Program-made: the position numbers and the translations under genes | The notes under the pieces: model-generated | Seen by the model: only the letters and a program-made list of their open reading frames with translations | Databases searched by the model: none | What the model was told of the DNA's origin: nothing | Assembly (NCBI GenBank): GCA_037903475.1 | Contig: JBAJFG010000617.1 | Location: forward strand, 152,602-216,601 | DNA: 64,000 nt | Reading direction: 5' to 3' | Source of the DNA: Ancylostoma caninum | Taxonomy: Eukaryota; Nematoda; Chromadorea; Rhabditida; Ancylostomatidae | In this document: one piece after another, positions 58,278 to 64,000 of the stretch | Numbering within the stretch: the stretch's first letter is position 1 | Layout of the letters: every line of letters begins with the position of its first letter

Positions 58278-58905
58278 TATATAAGGGGCCAAAGGGCCCG
58301 CCGTGGCCCAATGGTGCGGCGAACGCCGAGATACGGGTCCACCGATGGAGAAAGGGCCCGCCGTGGCCCAGTGCTGTGGGGAACGCCAGGATACGGGTCC
58401 GCCGATGGAGAGAAGGCCCGCCGTGGCCCAATTGTGGAGAACGTCAGGATACGGGTTCATTTTAGTCCGATAGTGTTGAGAATGCCAGGATGCGAACCCG
58501 CCCCTGGAGAACGTGTCCGGCTTGCGCTGCCTGGGAGGAAGGCGCCAGAATGCGGGCGCTCTGATGGAGGAAGGGCCGCCGTCGCTCAGTAGTATGGATA
58601 ACACCAGGATACGGGTCCGCCAATATAGGATTGGTCCGCTGTGACTCAGTGAAGTGGAGAATACTAGGATACGGTTCAGGCCTAATAGTGAAGATGGCTC
58701 CACAATACGGGTCCAACGATGGAGGAAAGTCCGCTGCAGCCCAGTAGTGTGGAAAACACTCGGATACGATTTCGCTCTATCCAGTAGTGTGGGGAACGGC
58801 AGGATACAGTTCCGCCGATGGAGAACGCGTCTGCGTTGGCCCGAAAGTGAGGAATACGCACGAATACGCCATACGATGGAGAACAAACTTCTCATTCTCA
58901 TACTC
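58278..58905 (+). repeat. 60-bp minisatellite array, second locus
   Basis: The unit is GCCCAGTGCTGTGGGGAACG followed by CCAGGATACGGGTCCGCC and GATGGAGA-type text. The first two units are clean; later units are shortened or diverged. The minus strand is open for 215 codons (58260-58907), and + frames are open at 58311-58592 and 58654-58914. It shares the unit with 23232-23740. Confidence 0.85.
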
Positions 58906-59059
58906 AACTCATAAGAAGGACTTCATGTTTGGTCCCATTGGAAGATTGATTCTGCTTCTCTATCAATTTTCTAGAGATTTGGCAAGTGTGAAGCGTTAGC
59001 ACATGTCCCAAGTGGCTGCCCCACCCCACTTTCTAGCGTCTCGAAGGGACGCTAGTAAA

Positions 59060-59960
59060 ATAAAAAGCTTCAGAAAGCTTGGAAACATTGAGGACAAAGA
59101 GGGCAGATACCTTGCCACAACTACATCCACTTCCGAGGAAATGAAGGTTGGCCGGAGCAGAATTGTCAGAAATCCCTAGTTCCTCGCTCAAAATGGCGGT
59201 AGAGGTAAGGATCGACCGCAGACTCCCGAGAAAAGCTGTGTGAAAGAAGCTGAATATCTACCTTACCATTCTCAAGAAACCCACACCTTACCGGATACTT
59301 TGAGAGAGAATAGGAAGAATTTGTGCAGGCAGAGGCTGAAGCTATTTCATGATTCTCGCTAACACACGGTCGTCTTTGCTGGCGAGGAACTTTTCACTAC
59401 AGCAAACGAAGAGTCTGACAGGGTTATGCGCATATCTGTTGAATCTATTGCTTGGGCTTACTCCAACACAGAACTGTTGTTAGAACAGGTCAATCCCTAT
59501 CTTTGGCGCCATGGGACGATATAATGCCCAGCGACGAAGCTCCCCTAGTTTTTGTGGTCTCCGATGCTAAAATTTGAAGTTATATGTGCTAAAAGATTAT
59601 AATTCTATAAGGCATTGCTAAATCGTGGATATCTGCATTTTTTGAAAATAGAAGACATGTTCTGCGACAGAGCTCCGCTCCTGCAGAAGAGGCAAAAAAA
59701 GTTAAAGATTCGAGTAGTGAGCCCTTGTCTGAGATCATGAGGCATGGAAAATGACTTCTGTACAGCCCAAATTTGAATCCAACGGATTTCCCCCTAGTCA
59801 TTTTGAAGAGGAAAACTGCTTGTGCTACAAACGTTCATATTCCCTTCAAAAAAGCCCTGAAAATGGCCTGGGACGAAATCAGTGAAGAGTACTTGCGCGA
59901 ATCATGTGCAGCACCTATGAAGACATTGGAGCCAGCGTTTCTGCCAGTGAAGGCTATTTT
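59060..59960 (+). pseudogene. Decayed maT/Tc1-type transposase
   Basis: Scattered frames keep the order of a maT-type transposase: KLGNIEDKEGRY, RQRLKLFHDSR, then VVFAGEELFTTANEE (the place of the first catalytic Asp, now Gly). SDRVMRISVESIAWA follows, then SSAPAEEAKKVK (second Asp lost), YSPNLNPTDFPLVIL (third Asp kept), a KRALKMAWDEI-like helix and a terminal ASEGYFE. Many stops and frameshifts intervene. It is ancient compared with the mariner at 57479. Confidence 0.7.
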
Positions 59961-59964
59961 GAAG

Positions 59965-61605
59965 TCTCATGCATACGTGCGATAGGGGGAGCCGGGGGTT
60001 TGCGATGTGAAGGGGGTTTGAGGGGTCTGAGGCCTGTCAGAGGTGCCAAAAGTGAAGGGGTCACCCCGAGGTGGGGGAGGGGGTAGCGGCAGCTTTCTTA
60101 GCGCTGGCTGTCACAAAAAGGCGACGACCGGGGGGGGGGGGGGTCGTCACATTACAGACGTAGGTATTTATGCAAGCTCAGGTATCAGGTACCCCTTCCA
60201 TCTGCAGCGAAGTGACGGCGGTGGCGCGATGAGTCATCTCCTCGTTGAGGAAAATCTGGCACTAATTTCAACATAAAAAAAAACAGTCAAATTGCTATCA
60301 TTTCCAAAATGGGAGGGTCCGAGGGACATCAGCACTTCATATCCTACCTCCCGGTGCCCAATACCCTATAATTCACCCATGGCAACCCTTTCCCTTTTGA
60401 TCACATTGAAAAGTGCCAAAAAACGGCAATTTTTCCCTTATAACTTCCTTATTTGAAACGTGGACATGTTAGTGAAGGGTACATAGCGACCACTTTTTGT
60501 GAAATTACACCTATATCACTCGTCACTTCTTCTGGAAAGTCGTTGTAAGTCGTTCCCGCTAAAGGTGAAGGGTACCGGAGTCGGCCTCTTGAGGATGGCT
60601 CCGGTTCTCGCTCTGCGCCCTCCTCCCTCATTGCACTGTTTCGCTTTTGACCGGAGCCAATGTACTGGTTTTGGCTCCATCCCCTCCTGCACAGCGCAGG
60701 ACAGACTTTTACCCATCATATCATATACGGATCGATAGAGAATTTCTTCTAGTTCACTACCATGTCCTGAGCGTCTCATTTGGTTTTGTGGTTGATGAGA
60801 AATTTGCGAAAAACCTACTGTTTCTCGCTATTTTCGTCGGTCTCAAAAACCTCATCTTGGTTCCCGTAAGATATTCACTACAGGATTTGTAATTTGTTTC
60901 GCTTCATACAGTTTTTCCTCCTCTTCTTCCCAGGACTGTCCCATTTTTGATTCACTCTCTATCAATACTTTTATTGGTCATAGAACTGAAAGTGCCGCGA
61001 AAAGTATTGCTTTCGAAAGATGCAAACGGTTCCGCAAATTTTCACTTATTGTAAGCAAACAGGGTGCCTTCTTCATCTGCTAGGTTTCAGCTATCCAAGG
61101 ATACCCTTCACCCTACGGAAATTTCCACTCACAGCCGTGTTATTCCTAGTTCCTTCAACCCCTTGCAATTCGTTCAATTCAGTACTTTAATTCGAATTTC
61201 GTAACCTATGGGACATTCGTTCCGGCCGACTCACACCGCACACACATTTATTATAATCCTTCAATAAGTGTTTATTAGCATTCCCTAATAATATGTTTCC
61301 GTCTAACTTCCTGATATTGCCTTCTGTTACTTCGTCTTCCCCTCATTTGCGTCCTTCTTCTTCTCATTTCCTTCATCGTTTCCATCACCCAAAAAAAATT
61401 TTATTGATTGTTTTCACCGGTCTCCTCCCCTTCGTCTAAGTGAAGGGGGTCTCCTGGACCCCTGTCCGAAGTGAAGGGGGCGAGAGCCTTGGCTCCGACT
61501 ATCGCACCTATGGTCTGATGAGTTTTAAGATATCTTGAGTCGTCGATGAAATTTTATGGAAATTTGAGCTCTCTGCCGTTGACGACCTAGTAAGAGCACC
61601 AAAAT
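59965..61605. other. GC-rich repeat debris; no gene seen
   Basis: GTGCGATAG next to GGAGCC (59979 on) recurs inverted at about 61485-61508, both beside GTGAAGGGGG-like text. A G14 tract (60129-60142) is bracketed by GACGACC and GGTCGTC. Confidence 0.45.
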
Positions 61606-61937
61606 TTTAGTGCACGGGTAATTTTCGGCCACCTTGTACATAAACAAAAATCTTGTGAGAGTTCGTTTCAGATTGTTCATTTTTATTGCTATTTTCGAAA
61701 CAGTCATTATTAGTCACTTGTCATTCAAATTGACATTTTTATCATTTCCATTTTTCATCTGGGTCCCCAGAACTGTGGAGCCTTTTCCCCACTTCCTCTC
61801 CCACTTTCTGCGTCTCCCACGGACCTTTCTTAGCTGTACAAAATTGGATTTTTATGACATTATGTCCGCTTTTGTTACCGTTGTATTGTTAGCCTAGTCA
61901 GGAATTCACAAAAAGGTAGCCTAACCACAAAAAAAAC

Positions 61938-62070
61938 AATGATTAGCGTGATTGGTTATAGTATAATATATATCACGTAATAGCAACAGATGTAAGATGA
62001 AAAAGTTGGTCTGCTACCCTGGCTTCTTTTCGTTATGAGCTAATGGATCCTAGTCCTAATGTGTGCAGTA
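61938..62070 (+). repeat. Dispersed repeat copy C
   Basis: GATTAGCGTGATTGGTTATA and TTGGTCTGCTACCCTGGCTT match copy B at 8372-8510 (GACTAGCGTGATTGGTTATC, GTTTGCTACCCTCTCTGG). Confidence 0.5.
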
Positions 62071-62929
62071 TACATAGAAAATCCATGGTTATTCATGACC
62101 ATCTTTTTTCAGATCCTATTGGCAATGTTTTCTCGAAGGTATGGATCGCGAAGTAGCACGACTAGAAAGAGGGCACCTGAGATTCGCAGCTGACGTTTCT
62201 TTCCAACTGAAACTTCTCGTCTTAGCCGCTATGGCTAGAGTTGTCGGTCAACCCCGTGTGCAGGCTAATTGTTTCCCTTTTCTAAGATACTAACAGGAAC
62301 TGGGATTTATGTATAAGTCATTTTTGTAAGTAAAGATGACGCCAACATTGCATATGTGCTTGATATTTTATTGCTTCAGAACCAGATCATCCTTCCCTGT
62401 GATTCATAGATCCGATATGGTTATCCTCACAGCTAGGTCGGAGCATAATTTTTCAACTGAGACGTGTAGTTTATAAGAGTTTTCTCACTTAGATGTTGGT
62501 AGTTATATTGTTCACATTATTATTAAAACAACAGCTTGTTGTTACGCTTCTGAAGCATCTCTCTTTCTGTTTATGCGTTGCGAAGCAGCCAAGTGCCAGA
62601 ACCGATCTCATTATGTTCACATTAAAGCTAATCAAATAATAAACATGCGAAATACTTGGTATACCTGATAATGAATGATATTTCCTCGAGTTGCACAAAT
62701 GTCTTTGCTATTTTTGTGACTGGGAGCAACTTCGGCAATTAGTAAGCCCTAAAAGTGAGTAGGGGGAACTCGTGTTAGTCCAACGCCGGTTGAAGGCAGC
62801 ATTCACGGAACTTTCTGAGTTGGAGATTTATGTCGAGGTTTTCGGGGAGGATGAACCCATCGCTAACGATGAAGTAACGTGAAACACACAGAAAACACAG
62901 AAAAGAGATGACGGTATTTCATGCACGTG

Positions 62930-63080
62930 CAGAGCGGACGAGTGTTCCGTGGTGGGTTCCGCCACGAAAATCCGAAAATGGTACGCATTCCATGCACCAC
63001 TCTGCGCTAAAACAAATGCGCACACCCAATCGATGGCGATAGAAGGAGCGACGAAACCCTTTTGTCCAGAGCGGCAGATG
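62930..63080. repeat. Dispersed repeat related to 10205-10320
   Basis: CCGCCACGAAAATCCGAAAA, TACGCATTCCATGCACC and GCGCACACCC are shared in similar order with the spacer of the 10-kb inverted pair (CCCGCCACGAAACCCTG, ACGCATTTC, CATGCACC). Confidence 0.4.
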
Positions 63081-63084
63081 TATC

Positions 63085-64000
63085 CACGGCAGTATCTTCG
63101 CAGATAGGCGGCTATTTATTGTGTTCAACTTACAAATGTGATTGTCCAGCGACCAGCTACACGATGGGTGACCCCCTTCAGAAGTAAGAATTGCCGTGAG
63201 TGCTGCCTATAACGACATCAATTGTGCATTGTCGCAAGTGGATTGGTAGACGCCGAATCTGCTCAAAAGATCAGCGTCAATTCTGATTTCAAAGAGTTTC
63301 TTGCTAACAACAATCAGCTATCCTTTAGGGATCGTGTCTAATATGAACCATACTCTCAAACAGGAAATTACAGGGTCCACATCTATCTGTTGAATGAGGC
63401 ATTTTTTTTAGAAAGGACAAACAGATACGAAACTATCCTTCCATATGATAGTGGGAGCTCCACCCGCTCTACTCCCCACTGTCTTTTTTTAAGTGTTTGT
63501 GAAAGAGCTAGACCTGGTTATTCCTTTATATTTGTATTATTTTCGTTCCGTTAGTTTGTGACTGTTTATTGTCATTTTTCATCAAGTGGCCTTGTATAGA
63601 TCATTTAGTTTTCACAATTTGTAGACAGACGAGTGCTTCCCTACAGAAATGAAGAATTGCATGCGCTGTAAAGACAGTACCACAACATGAAAGAGTTTAT
63701 TTTCGGTTCACTCTCAAGTAACAAAAAAAAGGTTTACCCATTATATAGGGGTTAACCGCAATTCCTCAGTGCTCTTGGTTTTGCTGATAGAAAACTTGAA
63801 ACTAGAGCACGATATCACGACATCGTTGGCACGCTATATCCAATAATCTGTGATTCCTACTAATTTCTTCAGCATTCGCCTCCTCGTTGGCAGGGCCCGT
63901 ATCGGTTCCATCGGCTTTAGCGAATGTCCATTCGGCTCCACTGCTGTGGAAAATGATGGAAAGCCACATCTTCTTGGATATTCAAGCGGTTTTGAACCGA
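63085..64000. other. No gene seen
   Basis: AT-rich sequence with short frames only. The text ATGATGGAAAGCCA at 63953 also occurs at 23747. Confidence 0.4.

Larger units (their letters stand above)
56676..61636. mobile_element. Possible composite Tc1/maT element bounded by 26-bp inverted ends
   Basis: CAGGGTGGCCGAAAATTACC (56676 on) reappears inverted at 61611-61636, matching 24 of 26 bases. A decayed maT transposase lies between, along with a mariner and a minisatellite. No TA duplication is visible at both ends. The two ends could belong to separate copies of the same family rather than to one 4.96-kb element. Confidence 0.3.

Noticed and set aside
58260..58907. 215-codon minus frame as a protein gene
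   Set aside because: It is the antisense of the 60-bp minisatellite; repeat arithmetic explains the open frame.

Overview
This window looks like a piece of a nematode nuclear genome, most likely a clade V (strongylid or hookworm-like) parasite. The evidence is genes split by introns with nematode-type T-rich acceptors and GTAAGT-type donors, a fragment of a nematode-specific chemoreceptor family, several Tc1/mariner-superfamily elements, a Penelope-like retroelement, and large amounts of degenerate repeat. The species is inference. No rRNA, tRNA, CRISPR array or bacterial operon was found.

Only two host genes can be supported exon by exon, and both are on the + strand. The first is a seven-helix chemoreceptor of the serpentine (Srv/Srg-like) type at 932-2900. 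Its five exons keep phase and cover TM1 to TM6, but the TM7 exon was not found. The second is a long gene starting at 40771 and running at least to 55417. Its six phase-consistent exons encode a proline-rich N-terminus and a scramblase-like (Tubby/scramblase fold) body. Its introns, up to about 5.8 kb, hold simple repeats and degenerate repeats. A plausible membrane-anchor exon lies at 56414.

The rest is mostly mobile-element debris. From left to right: the 3' end of a non-LTR retrotransposon (3573-3887); a decayed Penelope-like element (5245-6572) between two stretches rich in the GAGCGCTC palindrome; maT-like leader copies, a mariner transposase fragment and an inverted duplication (10.1-11.9 kb); a relic of another chemoreceptor exon (12.2 kb); an LTR with a gag-like ORF (12.6-14.2 kb); a 1284-bp mariner that is complete apart from two small coding lesions (15175-16458); two foldback elements (20.0-20.5 and 25.9-27.4 kb), the second carrying a nested 429-bp hAT-type MITE with target duplication; a 60-bp minisatellite at 23.2-23.7 kb and again at 58.3-58.9 kb; a deleted mariner (57479-58263) inserted beside the second array; and a decayed maT transposase (59.06-59.96 kb).

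The best leads are the 60-bp minisatellite family, whose unit length keeps reading frames open on both strands at two distant places, and the two insertions for which an empty-site copy survives inside the window. No clear new multi-gene system was seen.
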